Origin: Sphagnum compactum
Taxonomy: Eukaryota; Bryophyta; Sphagnopsida; Sphagnales
NCBI GenBank assembly: GCA_965153455.1
Contig: OZ234503.1
Span: forward strand, 1,612,001 to 1,676,000
Direction: 5' to 3'
Length of the DNA stretch: 64,000 nt
Positions 35,626 through 50,800 of the stretch are shown piece after piece. The stretch's first letter is position 1. Each line of letters opens with the position of its first letter. Under the pieces are notes generated by a model that was not told where the DNA came from, made no database searches, and was given only the letters and a program-made list of their open reading frames with translations. Both the position numbers and the translations under genes were made by a program.

Positions 35626-36620
35626 AGTTTCGTTCGCTTTACGACTTCATTCAAATTGGGGATGACACAGGGATTAAGGGTCAAACTGGAGCCCAAAGAC
35701 AGGGTGATTTTAATGTATTGACTTTGACTGAAATCACACAAGTCCTACCCTTTCAATACCACGATTCTCAATATCTCAGAACCGCAATCGCCTACAGATC
35801 TGTTGATCCTTTGATGAAAACGGTCATTTCTTTGAAGCGTTTGAAAAATTTGAAACCGATGGTTGTTTTATACTGATTTTTTATTCAAAAAACTGGGATC
35901 GATAGTTCTCTAATTCTGCACTATTTCATTAGGTTTTTTAATCTTTTTTTTAAAATGCAAGTAATTGTGAAATCTACTTTTCAATTTGTGTACTTTTGTT
36001 TCAAATATGTATTAAATATGTTTCAACAAAGAGAAAAAAAAAACATTTATTTTGTAATGCCTTTGAACATACAATGATATTTATATTTTAGCTCACATAT
36101 ATATTTTATTTATTTATTTGTTTATTTATTATTATTATTTTAATTGGGCATTTTTGTATTGAAGTGCGTTTGAACTATCGATCCATTTTCATATCTACTT
36201 TTAAACTACTTTTGGCATTCATTTGTTCTTAGTTTTTGGAAGAACATTCTTTTAAATTGAATAGAGGGCATGGATGGGTTTTCCCCATACTTCCACCCAA
36301 TTTGATATTACGTTATTATTTTTATATGAACAACACAAAGTTTCAATGGAAACATTTGTTTTTTTGGAGTCTATTTTAGCATTTTTTTACCTTGGTACAC
36401 AAGGCATATGTTGTAGTACCTTTACCATTTTGGCTTCTTGATACATATATTTGTTTTGGCAATAGAAATAAAAATATCCTAAAAATTCCTAGAATTGAGG
36501 TGGGAAAAAAATGCCAAGTAGTTTTACACTACTTAAGCACATCACACCACCAAGGTTTAGGACAAGAACTCAATAGTAATGTCAAACAAATTTCTAGAAT
36601 GAACTTTTCGCATTACGAGT

Positions 36621-36708
36621 AACTAATTTTGAGAAAAAATTGGCATTTATTGAAAATAATTTAATTATTGCTAGAATGGTAAGGTGCTATGGTATATAAA
36701 CCATGATT
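36621..36708 (+). repeat. Dispersed repeat family C, right copy
   Basis: Same-orientation partner of 32087-32174. Weaker similarity extends to about 36390. If these were LTRs the element would be 4.8 kb, but no polymerase or integrase remnant is visible between them. Confidence 0.6.
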
Positions 36709-36722
36709 TTCTTTACTAGTGA

Positions 36723-36793
36723 AACTTTCCAAAAATTTAAAATTTGTCATTAATTTTAACTTTCCAAAAATTTAAAATTTGTCATTAATTTAA
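36723..36793. repeat. 35 bp tandem duplication
   Basis: AACTTTCCAAAAATTTAAAA and the following 15 bases occur at 36723 and 36758, essentially identical. Confidence 0.9.
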
Positions 36794-39700
36794 AATTGTT
36801 GTTGTTTGTTGTAATTTTGTACATCTAAATATTAAAATAGGTGTTTGTTTTGTTTATTTGTATGTGATCACATTGTAACCCTCCCAAATTGTAAGGCTCC
36901 TACTTTGATTTAAATAGATGTAGGATTAGTTTTCTTGCAACAAAAGCTTGAAGGTTTGACCACTCTTTTTTGTCCAAGATAATGCCAAAATCAACCACAA
37001 ACAAATCATTTTCCATAGATAGATAAAATGTGACCACATCAATGAAACATGTTTTTTTAATGAAAAAATCAATAAAAATTAATTATACAATGCATGAATT
37101 GAATTATATTTATGGACAAGGTCTATCATTTGGAAACTTGATGATAAATGATATGGTGTTCATGGATCAAGTAACCAAGTGAGTGAAATGAAACTACATA
37201 AATGAACATTGACAATTTCAATCAAATATGAAAAGTCTAAATTGAATTGACCACAACAGTATTACATGAATGTTAGCAATAACACAACTGAACTATATGT
37301 CATGGACAAAAAAAAATTCATTTTTCTAAAGGTGTATCACTGGCACTATTCAACTTTTGTTCATCAAAATATGTACGAAGCAAGTTTTACAAAATGTATC
37401 ACAATTGGTTATATAGTAGCTTCAAATGTGTGAACTATTGGCCACAAATTATTTTGCAAGTATCACTTTGTTGGTGGCATGAATGTTCACAATGGAAAAG
37501 TTTTTATGTGACCTAATAGGAGACAAGCAATGAGAATTATTGATAAAAAATAAGTGAGAAAAATAGTGTGACATCAACGAACATCAAAATTATCTAGGCA
37601 TGCAACTTATACACAAGGAAAGATGAAAATTGTGCCACATGGTTGTAACTTGTGCATGATCTAAGCAAAGCTACAAGGATAAACAATTTCTTCAAGTGCC
37701 AACAATGTTGTGTGCACTTTTTGCAATTAGTTATCAAGTCTTTTTGAGTATAAAAATATGTGGAATTCTCATATCAAAACATTGTTCCCATGAGATGTGC
37801 ACTATTGCACATCCATTTGATCAACCACCCTTTAATTAAATGTACTTGTGCTAAATTAGATGATAAGTTAATTAGGACTAAAAGCAATGGGGATTTGGAT
37901 GAAAGCACATTACGATGGTCAAAGTTTGTTGTTACAAATATTACTTTTTAAGACTACATGTTTTTGAGCTTCTACCAAGTTAATATTGAAATGATTTTTT
38001 GCTAATACTTGGAATAAGGTAGTTCAAAACCCAAAGAATAAGATTGTCAACAAAAATCCCACTTTGAAAGTGATATTAAATGATTGAAAAATATATTAGT
38101 GGAAAAATTGTAATCATATTGATATATTGCAAAGTGCAAATATCTTCAAAAACCATTCAAATGATTACCAAACTTGATGAAATACTCAAACATATATTAC
38201 ATGTGAGTTCATTGTCCCATTTCAATTATATATAAAGAGTTCTACTCATGTGATTTCACAAAAAACATGTGGATGAGGTTTTTCATTCAAACAAGCGCAA
38301 ATATGTGAATACATAAATGTTTTTTGAAAAAACACTATCATTTGAAAGATAACAAGAATTGTGAGGGAGGATTTGTGTCAAAAATCCATTTTAAATTTTT
38401 TCAAAATGCTAGATGATTTTTTTAAAAATATGTCCCCAAAAAATACAAAATGTACTAAAAAAAAAAGTACATTTTCTTGCCCAAAATGTACCACCATAGT
38501 GTGCTTTTACCCATTTTTCCATGACAATTTTGTGATAATTTAACATGTCTCTCCAAAATCAATTCGAATGCTAAAGCTTAAAACACATTTCTAGAATCTA
38601 GACTTTCACATAACAAAATACTCTTGATTAGAAGATGTTATACATCATCCATTGACAACTTTGTTTCCTTTACAATCAAGCTTAGAGGGACAATTTTGTC
38701 TTTAGATGGGCAATTTCACGATACATGTTACAAGAGTGGTAATCACACATCACGTGATAAAGAATATGCCCAAATAAACAATTGGTTAGTAACTAATTTT
38801 TTTAAAAATGCATGGTTTTCCTACTTGTGTCTTTTCATTAATAAACATGCAATTTTTTCTTCATGAACATGTTCACCTGAACATCATCAATTCCATTAAA
38901 AATAGGATGTTGATATTTTCCCACAATTTTTTTTCATTTTCAGCCAATGTGGGTTGCATTTTGAGGACAATTTTTAGTTAATACTTCCAATAAAGTCTCC
39001 ACCATTAAAAACTTATAGTATGAAATATAGCCAGTCCACACTTGTTCGCATCATGCTCTTTACTTGCCCTTGCCCTCACATGCTTTTATTAACAACAAAC
39101 TTATGCCATTGACATTGTGAAATCAAGTAATACAAGATGAATAGATCTACATAAATTGCACATTGAGCACAAAAGCATAATGCAAAAATGTTGGTCCTAA
39201 CAAAATTAGGTGACCATATTCCAACTAACATGAAGTAGAAAACTTTCTACAAGTTTCAACATAAAATTTTCATGACTTTTGCATAACTAATTTATCTACA
39301 TAATTCATTGTTGCAATCGTAAATTTTATTGTGATGAAATGAACATGGTAGCCACCTCATGCCCATTGTTATCAAACCAATAAAAGAGATTGACCATATG
39401 AATATAAAAAAATGGAAATAAATAAACCTACAATAAAATGAGTGAAGAGCTTCCCAAACTTGTAAATATTGTCTCCCAATAGCATTGCCAATGATAGATC
39501 AATTGATAAATCCTATCTCAACAACCCAACCACAAATTGTAAGTCCTTGCACACAAAATGTCAATGAAAAAACAAGTCTACACAACCACTTAAAGGTAGC
39601 ACCACAATGAGCATAGTCATAATAACCTTGCACATAATCATCAAGTAGTGAAAGGCAAACCCATCCTTAGTGGTATCACTAGGAACATCACACCCCAAAT

Positions 39701-42700
39701 TCCTCAAACCCATTCAAGTTTAAGACAACCTTGGATTCACATAAAGAAAACTTTTCGCTTCAAATTTTGTATACAAAGATTGTCCAAGTTGTATAAAATT
39801 TGAAACTTTAATTGAATTTACAAAAATTTAAGTTTTAATATTCCAAATGAATGGTCAAATGGTTTTTGAAAGAAAGTAACACTTCAAGTTCCTTTGCTTA
39901 GAACACAAAAAGAATGTTTTTTTAATCATTTCGTTTAATGTTGTTGATTTCTAGGAAGGCCTAAGATGGTTGTCTTTTCTACTTGATTCATAGATAATGG
40001 ATTAAAATAATCATAAATTTTTGAGGAATTTTCAATGGTTAGAACTAGGAGGTCTTGAAGGGCCATTGCATTCATGTTTACAAATTTGTAGCAATTTTTT
40101 TTTCAATCAACAATTTGGGCCGTACCCTAGTGATTACAATTGATAAATAAAAGAATATATTTTTTAACAGTGATACAACTCGACAGTTAATGATAAGGGG
40201 TTAAAAATCTTAGAATTACATGTCAAGAATATTTTAGGAACACAAATTTCTTACTTGTGTACCCTACATAGGTCTTTTTAAATTTTCCATAGTGTATACA
40301 TAGGTGGGGAACACAAAGCCCATGTGGTGCAAGTCAATAATAAAAATCACAATTTTAAAAGATTAATATTTTAAATTAAATTTAATTAGATCAACCTTTC
40401 CTTGAATTTTGGTGAAATGGTTCCTAGTGGTACCACCCAAGGATAGGAATGATTAATGATGGCAAAATGAACAAGTTTTAACATGTTGATCTTATTTTCA
40501 AAATCAATCATGAAGTTGTAATAAAGTTGTATGAAAGCATCTCTTGCTTGTATATTGTATGGACAATGCATGTTTAAAATTGCTACCTATTATTTGAACT
40601 CCATAATGGACATAGTTGAATGAACATTTTAAAATTTGTAGACCAAGAAGATTCCACCACTATAATCAATAAAGTATTTAAGGTTGTCCCACTATTCAAA
40701 CTCAAGAATATTTTGAAAACGTAATAACCTTATTAGCAAAACTTTAAAAAAAACCTTAAGTTAGAACATGTATTCATTTTCAAACCAACTTAGGCATGTC
40801 TAAAGTAACTTCCATCAAGGACCCCCAGTATAATGAAAAAGAGTTGTTGACATTATCCACTTTTGCGAACACTCATAATAGAAGCCATATAGTTGCAAGA
40901 AACTCAAGGCTAGTGTATAAGGTTCTATTTTTGTCTAGGAGTGGAAATTAAAATATTGTTCTTTTATTTTTGTTTAATCAATTTGAATTTTTTTAAAATA
41001 TAAAAGTTTTAAATACACATCTATACACCAAACCTTTAAAAGGAAAATCACACATTTCCAATAAGTAGAACAAAAACACACAATTTTACACAATTTGCAA
41101 CATTTGTCCAGATTACAAAATGACCTAGGGATCTCTTCTAAGGGGGTTGAACCCCAATCCATTTAAGGAGTTTCCTCAATTTGAATGGAGGAGGATCTAC
41201 ATAAGACAAGCCACCTTAAAATGTGAACAACTTGCAATTAATTTGTTAGTTTACTTCTATTTTCAAATCAACAACCTAGAGAAACCCAAACACTTCACCC
41301 CAACTAACTAAAAATCACATCCAAACAACAAGGCATGTGAATGTCATGACTACATTTGCTAAAATAAAATCCAACTTAAGTTACTACTTTCCCCAACCCA
41401 AATTGCCCTAAAACTATGGCATAGACATTGCAAAATGTGATACAAAAAACCATATATTCACACCTACTAATGTCAGCATGAAACCAACAATATTATGAAG
41501 GCCATATTTTTAACCACCTATTGTTTTCCATAATGCAAGTTCTTTGTTCCTCACTCCTTAATTATTATGCAAAAGGGGAAAGCTCTAGCTTTTCAAACTT
41601 TTGCATGTACATCCAAACATTAAGTCCACATGTGTGGTCAAACAATTGCAAAGTTTGGACTTCATGAAGTTGATTGCGGAAAAGGTTTTGTACCATAGTC
41701 CACCATTGTTGGTTTCCCAGACCTCATTTTTGGTTTTTTCTTTAATTATTACCATTTTAGGATAGATAATAATTTTGTTAAGGAAGTTATAACGCATTTT
41801 AACTTCCCAAGTCATTTAAGATCTCTTTATTTAATCTGTGTTAATTATTCAATCTTAAAAGTTAGACAATCGTACTTTTAGAATAAGGTGTAGAATTACG
41901 TCCATTTAGCATTTACAAATCTAGGTCAAATTTATATTTCATATCCTTATTTGTTAATTTCTACATCACATCTATAGGAATTGTCATGTTTAGTGATGGT
42001 CAAAATCAATGTTTTTTCTATTTGTTCATTTGAATGAATTGAAACACCATACTATGATTAAAAGTGTTAGGTTTGCAAATTACTCTTTTAATTGGAGCAT
42101 CAAATACCAAACCTTGTGAATCAAAAACTTCGAGAAACCAACATGTGACTTGTTACAAACAATAGTTTTTATTGACAACTTATTGGTTACATCACATTTG
42201 TTAACTAATGTCTTTTAGTAAATGTATACTAGCACTAATTCCACCATAGAGTCAAAAGATAATAACTATTATATTAGCTAGATTCAAGTTAAGCAAGTAG
42301 GATCCTTATAAGTAATAACTCAAGGATTTGACAAAAACTATAAGCATTGTATTCCACCATATTATTAGGCGGTAATAAATTGAAACGACCATGTAGCTAA
42401 CATTATAACCATTGCCATGATTCAAAGTTTGTGCAAAAAGGCAAACTTTATCATCCTTATTAGTAGAACTTGTCGGGACAAGTAGCAGTGGTAGGTTCAA
42501 GTTCTAGATAGATCACCAAGGTATGAGTTAAATAGTCAAAAATATTGAGAGTGTTTAGATTCGATTGAATTGAACATAAATCTTTGGTTCCTCCAATTTT
42601 TCCTTAGGATGGAACCAATGTTGAGATGAATTTGCATTCAAAGAAGGTTCTTGGAGCTGCTCATCATTCACCTACATGACTTGAAGTCCTTGCAATGCAA

Positions 42701-42733
42701 TGGCATCATCCACCATAGCTTAAACAATGATAT
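36794..42733. other. 6 kb AT-rich region, no gene or repeat recognised
   Basis: Only scattered ORFs of 60-80 codons without motif or supporting splice structure. I see no tandem array, paired repeat or RNA gene here. Confidence 0.5.
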
Positions 42734-43957
42734 ATGGGACAAAATACAAGATGGAAAAAAAAAGAAGTAAGAAATGAATTGAAAGAAATGAAAGTTTATA
42801 TCCTAATAGATTTATGTAAAAGGGGGTGGGGCACATACATTGGTAGCAAGATTTTGGTCAAAATGAATGCCTTAAAATTGGTGGAGGAGGTGAAAGTTCT
42901 CAATCTAACAATGGATGGTGATATTAAGCAAACTCATGTAGTTGGGAGGCCTAGGAGGCCTATCCTTAAACTTACTACGGGGAATGTGTACTAGTTAAAT
43001 AAATAGTACATCTTGAGCTGAAAGATGTTCAATAATGGTCCCCAATTAGTTTAATCGGAAAAAAAATGTTAATATTTACTCAAGGGTAGAATACATTTTT
43101 CCAATGATTTTTTTCGCATTCTTTAGTCCATGTGTCATGTGTAGTCCTTTGCTAATCCTTAAAGTATGCAATTGAGTGATTGTGTTAAAATGTATAATTG
43201 TCCTTTATAAGTCCATATATTCCATTTAGTGGTTTTAAAGTCCATAGAATCATCCAAATGCATTCCAGGTCCCTTTCATAGTGGACTGTAGTCCACCCAA
43301 AGTTCCTGCATAGTTCCTGTAGTATTCATTAGTTACAAGGTAGGGTGAAAAAAGTCCATTAAAGTTTCACTTTAACATTCCATAGTTTAAGTCCCAAATT
43401 GTTGTTGCATATTTACTTCGCACCTCCATCACATTTTTGCAGCTCAACTTAGAAAGCATGTACTTACTGAACCATCTGGATCAACTCACATAGTGAGTCC
43501 ATCAGTCGGGAACATTATGTTGCCTCAAAGGAAGCCCATTGTATGCAACCCCCAAGAGGTTACATCACCAATAGGTAATAAGGCCCAAGTCCAAGATTTG
43601 CCAATGAAGGAAATAGCCCAAGAATCTAAACTAGTTACATCTCCATCTCGGCCATGTAAGAGAGGTGGGATCAAAAAGCTTTTGGACATGCATGCTGAGG
43701 ATGCAGCAGTGCCATCAGATGGCAATGTGGAAGACGGCACAACACAATCATTGTTTGGTAATCTTGAGGCATAAAATGTGACTATTACATGCAAACCCAG
43801 CAAAGGCCAAAATTCTAGGTCTATGAGCCATGATGAGGAGATTGTAGAATCTCCACCAAAGAAGGTTAAAAAGCCAAAAATCCTTGTTGCTCAAAAGGTT
43901 TCTACAACCACAACCACTAGAACTGCAGGGGTAAAGACTCGAATGAAAGCAAAGTAG
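42734..43957 (+). pseudogene. Remnant of an unknown nuclear-type protein, last exon with one stop
   Basis: A strong acceptor (TTTTTGCAG, ending 43442) opens a frame from 43443 that is readable to a TAG at 43955-43957, interrupted only by a TAA at 43772-43774: about 170 codons with one stop in AT-rich DNA. The part after the stop is Lys/Thr-rich with PPKKVKKPK, a basic nuclear-localisation-like cluster. The part before it has Ser/Pro/Lys phrases (SPSRPCKRGGIKK). An upstream ORF (42734-42994) carries GRPRRP, AT-hook-like, and may be an earlier exon. The putative intron between them (43.0-43.44 kb) is rich in AGTCCAT words like the satellites further right. I do not recognise the family. It could be an accessory gene of the neighbouring transposon or a decayed host gene. 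Confidence 0.35.
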
Positions 43958-45345
43958 AATTCTCATCCCAAAGGTAATTACATTCTACAATTTTTTACAT
44001 ATTGTCAATTTCCGTTACAATGTTGTTTTTCTTTCCCTTTCTTTACCTTGGATGTTGTTCAAGTTGTGGGTTGGCTTGGTGTAATTGCTAATATCTTTGG
44101 TTCTACAAATTGATGGAGGTGCAATTCACAATTTTGTTTGTATAGGTTGGAGATAAAAATTTTCATTCATGATGACATTTTGGAATTTTGTGTTCTACTA
44201 CAAACATACCCATTTTTAGTGGTTACTAAATGGCTATTAGAGTTTTATGAGGCAAGGTTGATCTTCCTTAGAGGAAAGCAAATTATCATTTGACAACCAT
44301 TTATTACATAATTGGTTATAGAATTGGTTGTCCAATGTAATCTTCTATAATTTGTTGAGGCCAATGTAATCTTATGTGGCCAAAACTTTTGGTTTTGTGG
44401 CCAAAAGATTACATCTAGACATGGTATTGATGCCTTTTGTCATGAAGTAATAATTCAACATCAAATTTTGTAGCTATTGAAAGGCAGAAACAAAGATGAG
44501 TAGAAAGTTTTGTTAGATTTGCAACAATGACTGAAACTGTTAAAATGCAGATGACCACATGTTGCATGCAGAGCTGGAGTTATTATGAAAACTTGCTTCA
44601 ACTCTAATATCAAATCCACGTAAGATCCTATTTTTTGAAGACCATGTGTATTCATGATCTTCAACACCAATTTAACTTAGGATGGGAAGCTTTAATTTGT
44701 AGAGGCAATATAATGCTTATAAACTTGCATATATATTAAAACAATTCAACTAATATACTCCATATCTTTATTGTGTATGATGTGGTAGTTGATTGGGGGA
44801 AATGGAGCTGTTGAAATGAAGGTGTTGTGATTTGGTATTTTGTTAAATTGCAAGTTGTAGCACTATGCATTGTAAAGCTGGAAATGTTGTAAGTTATATT
44901 TATTTTTAGTTTAAAATACACTAGACCTTAAATGATCCAAAGGAGTGTTTTGAGTCACCAAGTTTCTTGCCATGTAGATGAGTTATATATGTCCTTGGAC
45001 CACAATTTTTTTGGTAATTTAGACTAAATCATCATATTGGACTATAACCCATTTGCAATTTTATGTGCCATCCCAACACTATTTATTATGATATTTGGTT
45101 ATAATATTAGCCTCATGTGGTTCCTTTTGTCATTTTGAAAGTCAACCATGAATTTAGATTATGTTTAAAAAAAATTTATAGGCTAATGTTTCAATTAACA
45201 AAAATTCAAGTCTTTCATCTGCTGTGGACACTAGTCTTGTAGACTAACGGAATGTTGTTAACTATGGTTATTGGTGAGAATAGTTGTAAATGTCCACAAA
45301 TTGACCACAATATAGACTATTAGTACTACAAGTCCACTTGAAGAC
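43958..45345. other. AT-rich spacer, no gene seen
   Basis: Short ORFs only. Words such as GGCCAAAA recur locally (about 44377, 44400), but no unit structure is convincing. Confidence 0.4.
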
Positions 45346-45349
45346 ATTT

Positions 45350-45565
45350 AGTCCTGATGTCCATAGACCTTGAATGTCCATCCATCTAGTCCTAAATGTT
45401 TAAATAGTCTTGAATGTCCATCCATTCGGTCCTAAATGTCCATACAGTCTTGAATGCCCATCGATCCAATTTTAAATGTACATGTAGTCCTAAATGTCCA
45501 TCCATCCAGTCTTAAATGTCCATACAATGTTGAATGTGCATTGAGTTTTGAATGTCCATCCATTT
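45350..45565. repeat. 40 bp GTCCA-type tandem array
   Basis: CTTGAATG(T/C)CCATC.ATC.. recurs at 45369, 45409 and 45449 exactly 40 bases apart. The units continue more loosely to 45565 (CTAAATGTCCATCCATCCAG, TTGAATGTCCATCCAT). The word TGTCCAT is shared with the larger satellite at 49.8-52 kb. Confidence 0.8.
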
Positions 45566-47880
45566 TTACATTCCAGCCCCAATGGCCATTTATGTGTCTA
45601 GTCCAATGGAAACAAATTTATTTGCATATTGTCCATTAAATGTCCACATACATCCATATGAGCAAGGACTCTCACCAAACAATTTTTTAAAGTTGCTTCC
45701 ATTCTTGAACCTAAGTTTTTACCACCTAAATTCAATATGTTGATTTAGGACTGTTGAAGATCAATATTGGACAAAGTAGTAATAGATCTTGGACATACTG
45801 GCAATAGATCTTGGATAGGGTGATAACAGATCTACCACTTGCAAGGACTATTGGCCCTCTTAAGCTATCAATTGTACATAGGTAGATTAGAAAAACACCC
45901 ATTGGAGATTTTCAGCAAGAAATCAATATTCTGTGTATGCAGGTACAGATTGGAAATCAATATTTGTAATACAAGCACTATACAACCTCCAGAGTCTAGA
46001 TAAAATGTAACAACTCACTACATTATAAAAACATAGAAACATGTTATCCTGGTTTTAAAAAGTGCCTTTGGAAATCTACATATAATCATAGTATCAGATT
46101 TCACTTTTGTATAGTCTCCTCAAAGTTTGATATGTCCTTTTGAAAATTTATACAATCACCTAAGACAAACTGTTTGGATGCAAACTTGATGTCATGAAAG
46201 AGAAAATCATCTGTGAACATGGACAAACAACTATTAACTACATCAATGAGCTTCTAGGGTAATGTTTACTTGGCATTAATGTCATTACTAGATGATTTTG
46301 CACTACAGCCAAAAACTTGTGACTCAAGAGCTTGTGGTGTTGGATGAATAGAAATAGCAAAAGCCATGGAAAGGCCACCCAATAGTCCCATTTGCAACTA
46401 CTTTATGCCTTTGTATTATTTGTTGGCATACCTCCATACTTAATAGTATTGAACTCCCAATGCCCTAAATTGTCCTTTATGAGAGTTTATGTTCCAGACC
46501 TGCCACTGGCACACAAATGGCACCTTGCAAATATACCAAGAAATTTTAGTTAGTGATTTATGTGTGTGGGAACATAATAAAATGAGTAAGAGCAAATGAA
46601 AATAAACGTAAGAGTTGACCTAACCCAAACCCTAATCCTACTAACCTGTTTCCTCATGATCATATAATAACCAATCCAGAGTTTACAAAACCTATGCTTG
46701 AACTTTCACCATTTGGTTTTTCTTTTGGAGTCAATTTTATTTTTGTTAAACTATGTTTGTTCCTTGAATTGATTTAGTTACCTAGTCACCATTTTGACTC
46801 TTGGATCAAATCTTGGGATATTTGTTTGACATTAACATTTCCTAAAAACAAACTTGCAAACCATCAGCAGTGCCCACTATGAAAAAGACGAGTGTTGGGT
46901 AGACATTAAAACCTTCATCAAACCCCTATTGGGTATCAAGGTGGTTCTTGATGTCTCTTAATTACCGTTTTCAAAATCAAATATCGAAAACTAGTGGTTC
47001 CCAAAAATCAACTACCCATCCAACACTTGAAAGGATGTTGACAGAAGGTTGAAAAGACTTAACACCCACCAAATCTGTTAAGCCAAGTTGACCACACCAC
47101 TGCTTGTTGATACATTCCATATTGCTTGAATAAGAGTAAATCATTCCAATTGAATCAAATAGGAAGGAAATAAACATTGATAAATTTAGAAGTAATATGT
47201 CAAGTCATTAAATTGATAAAAAATACATGTGGATAGATCTAGTAGTAGGACTCTCTCACATGTAAAAGCTACCAACGTAACATTTAACACAAAATTGAAG
47301 GGAGCTTATACATGAGAATGTTTAGAATGCCACATTCCTACATCACTCATCTCCAACATAGAAAACAAGCTATGGGCCTTACTGAGGATGAATGGTACAT
47401 ATACCTGAATGTTACCCAACATCTGTCCCAAAAAAAGAAGCCATCGTGATTTCAAATTGTCCAATATTAATCTCAAACTCCAAGGCATGTAGTAAAACAC
47501 CAATCACCTTCAACTTCTTTAACTTATTTAGTAATGTTAAAAGATTAACTTCACATCAATTAATAGATTGCATTAAATCCCTATAGTAACTCAATACAAT
47601 TTGCACTTGGTGGCCAAAATCCAAAAAAATTATTTAAAATCTTCTATCAAAATCAAAATCAAGAATAACATCTACTTGTTTAATACCAAGCAAAGAATAA
47701 TTAGGTAAGGTATAGGCAAGATCATTGCCTTGCACCTTATGGTCACATGGAAACATAGGGAATTTCATGGCTCTGACATGCGCCACATGTAGAAAAACTG
47801 TTGGATAATTTCTAAAAAAAACATAACTACCTTCATTAGAGCCCTAGTTCTGGTAGTACTTCCTTGCAACAACTACATTG
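45566..47880. other. Spacer between the 40 bp array and the transposase remnant
   Basis: No conserved reading frame. A small AGATCTTGGA triplication lies at 45784-45835. CACTAC words at 46016 and 46302 were considered as the missing transposon end but lack a matching flank. Otherwise nothing is seen. Confidence 0.4.
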
Positions 47881-47881
47881 C

Positions 47882-50800
47882 CTACCTTGAATTTAGTCCC
47901 CCATTTACATGTGAAATCCTTCTCCACAATATGTACAAGTTATGTACACAAAGAACAACGTAAAAATCCACACCTTCACTGTAACCTTCTTCTGCATTTA
48001 CAACAAAATTATCACCAAGTTCCATGCAGTTTGCCAAGTAGTCACCACATTGTCCAAATTGATCCCATTCATCTTCAATGGCAACAGCCTCAATGGCAGA
48101 CCACACATACCTAGCACTATTTGGAATGAGGACTTCTACATCCCAATCTTTTGTCAACGCCAAATTCACACACTTCTTGTAGTTTGAATCCAAGGAGAAA
48201 CAACAAAAGCAAATAAGGTCTCATTTGAGTAGTTTGTTGATATCACAACACCAACAGATTTAACCGAATGCACATTTTGACTCCCTTTAATTGAATCACA
48301 AGTATACTTGATTTGGTGATTAACATCTAACATCTTGACATGCCAGAATAAATGAGTAATTGCTTTTGCGCTCTAGAATATGAGGTTTCTAGCCGTGAGG
48401 ATAAATGTTTCTACAACATAACAACATCTTCGACATTATGTAGTTTTGGACCATTTGGATCTAGTTGGCTATGTCTAATGAATCTCTTCACAATTGCACA
48501 TGCCCCATCATAGGGCCCTTTAATGTGACTAGTGCCAAAAAAAACTCCAAAACATCATACACCCACTTGTCAATATGGGTATCTGCCAACAAAATACCAT
48601 GGGGTTTTGCTTTTGAATTGAGAAGAAAACCCATTCGACCACATCTAGTGTTGAATAGGTTGAAACCCACTATCCAACACACTTTGCCAATGTAGTAACA
48701 AACAATGTTGAACAAAGTAGTTGTCATGAAACTTATTGTCTAAGATATAAAAGTGGTATTGTACTTGAGAATATTCATCATTGGGATTCGGATTCGGATT
48801 CCGCTACCAAGTAATTTGCACCAAGATTGTCACTTGATATGAGTGCCGATGCATACTTTGCACTTCATTCTGAATTTCAAAGCTATAATTTTGAACAAAA
48901 TCGATCACTAAAACAATTGTATCATTAGGAAAATGTTTTAAACACTCTATGAACTATTGGTCTTGCCAACGTGATACAAAGTTGTGGCATACAAAAGTAC
49001 TGAAGCTTTGGCTTTAAAAAGTAATGAGCTTAGTTGAAAAAGTAGATTTGTAGACAAGTTTTAGTTTCTTTTTTCCTCGCCTTTCTTGGTTACAATGGTC
49101 TCTAGAGAAAAACGTTTCCAAGAAATTGGAAAATCCAACAAGATGTCTTCCTCAATTGGACAAATTGGGAGATTGTTTATTCCACAATTTTCACATTCTC
49201 CTAGTAAGCACTCCCTTGCATGCCACTCAAAGAATTTTTCTAGGGGGTAGACCATTGATTCCCAAAGTGAAATAAGGTTAGGGTATGTGTTCAAACTACA
49301 TCACAAATAAAGGAGTCTAAATTGTTGAATTAACAGACCTCCTCACAATTGCAACCACAGTTTGAGTGAATACCGGATGTGGTGCACATGTTGTTTAGAT
49401 CAATCTGTAGTTCCATCATTTCCACATGGTAAATTTAGAAGCAAACATTACGTTCCTTCATTTTATTAACAAAAAATGGACATTGTGCATCAAACATCCT
49501 TTTCCCAATGATAATTCTAGGATGTGTTTTTTGGAATTGCAAGAATTCCATCTACAAATCCAAGAGCATAACCTTTTCTTAGCCCAATCTACCAATGTCC
49601 ATTATAAACCTTGACATCATTAACATATCAAAGAAGCCACCTACTACAAGTCCAAATGTCCAACCGCCCTAGTCCACTAGCACATATTACATGTAAAAGA
49701 CAAAATCAACAATAGACCATGAAGATTGAATTATTTGTAAAATATGAGCACTTTGGAGATACAAACAGCTCAGTCTTCATGGTCTCATAACACAACAAAG
49801 ATCAAAATTGGATATTTGATCCACATAATGCCCACATAGACTTTTGTAAGTCCACAAAATGAATTACAAGTCCATAGAAAATCCACACATACTTTTGCAA
49901 ACCCTAATTGTCCATCAACAAATCCATCCCAAATATAAAACATCACAAATTAACTTGACAATATAATAATTCTTGCATGGACTATTTACATTGTCCATAG
50001 ACTAAGCAAATAAATCCAAATGTCCATTAATTTGAGTCTGTCCATAGACTGTCCACATACGTTATTGAGTTGTAAGTCCACAGAATGCCCACAGACTTTG
50101 GAAGTCCACAAAATGGCCACAACTTAGACTATTGCAAATCCCTAAAATATCCACAAACTTTTGCAAACCCTAATTGTCCATCAATTTGAGTCTGTCCATA
50201 GACATTGTTGAACTACAAGTCCACAAAATGCCCACAGATTTTGTAAATCCACAAAATGGCCACAATTTAGACTATTGCAAGTCCATAAGATATCCACAAA
50301 CTTTTACAAACCTTAATTGTCCATCAATTTGAATATGTCCATAAACTATCCATAGACACACTATTGAACTCCAAGTCCACCGAATGCCCACATAGACTTT
50401 GTAAATCCACAATTTAGACAATTGCAAGTCCATAAAATATCCACAAACTTTTGCAAACCCTAATTGTCCATCAATTTGAGTTTGTCCATAGACATTGTTG
50501 AGCTACAAGTCCATAGAATGCCCACAAATTTTGTAAGTCCACAAAATGGCCATAAAGACTTACAAGTCCATAGAATATCCACACATACTTTTGCAAACCC
50601 TAATTGTCCATCAATTTGAGTCTATCCATAGACTGTCCACAAACATTGTTGAGCTGCAAGTCCATAGAATGCCCACACATATTTTGTAAGTCCACAAAAT
50701 GGTCACAATTTATATTATTGCAAGTCCATAAGATATCCACAGACTTTTGCAAACCCTAATTGTCCATCAATTTGAGTCTTTCCATAGACTATCCATGGAC

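Noticed and set aside
32087-36708. LTR retrotransposon bounded by the family C repeats
   Set aside because: Only about 85 bases match well, there is no TG..CA end pair or target duplication, and no gag/pol remnant lies between.
46302-46330. Possible second end of the CACTA element (CACTACAGCCAAAAACTTG)
   Set aside because: Only partly like the right terminus and not preceded by the ATG expected from the flank at 53118; left unassigned.
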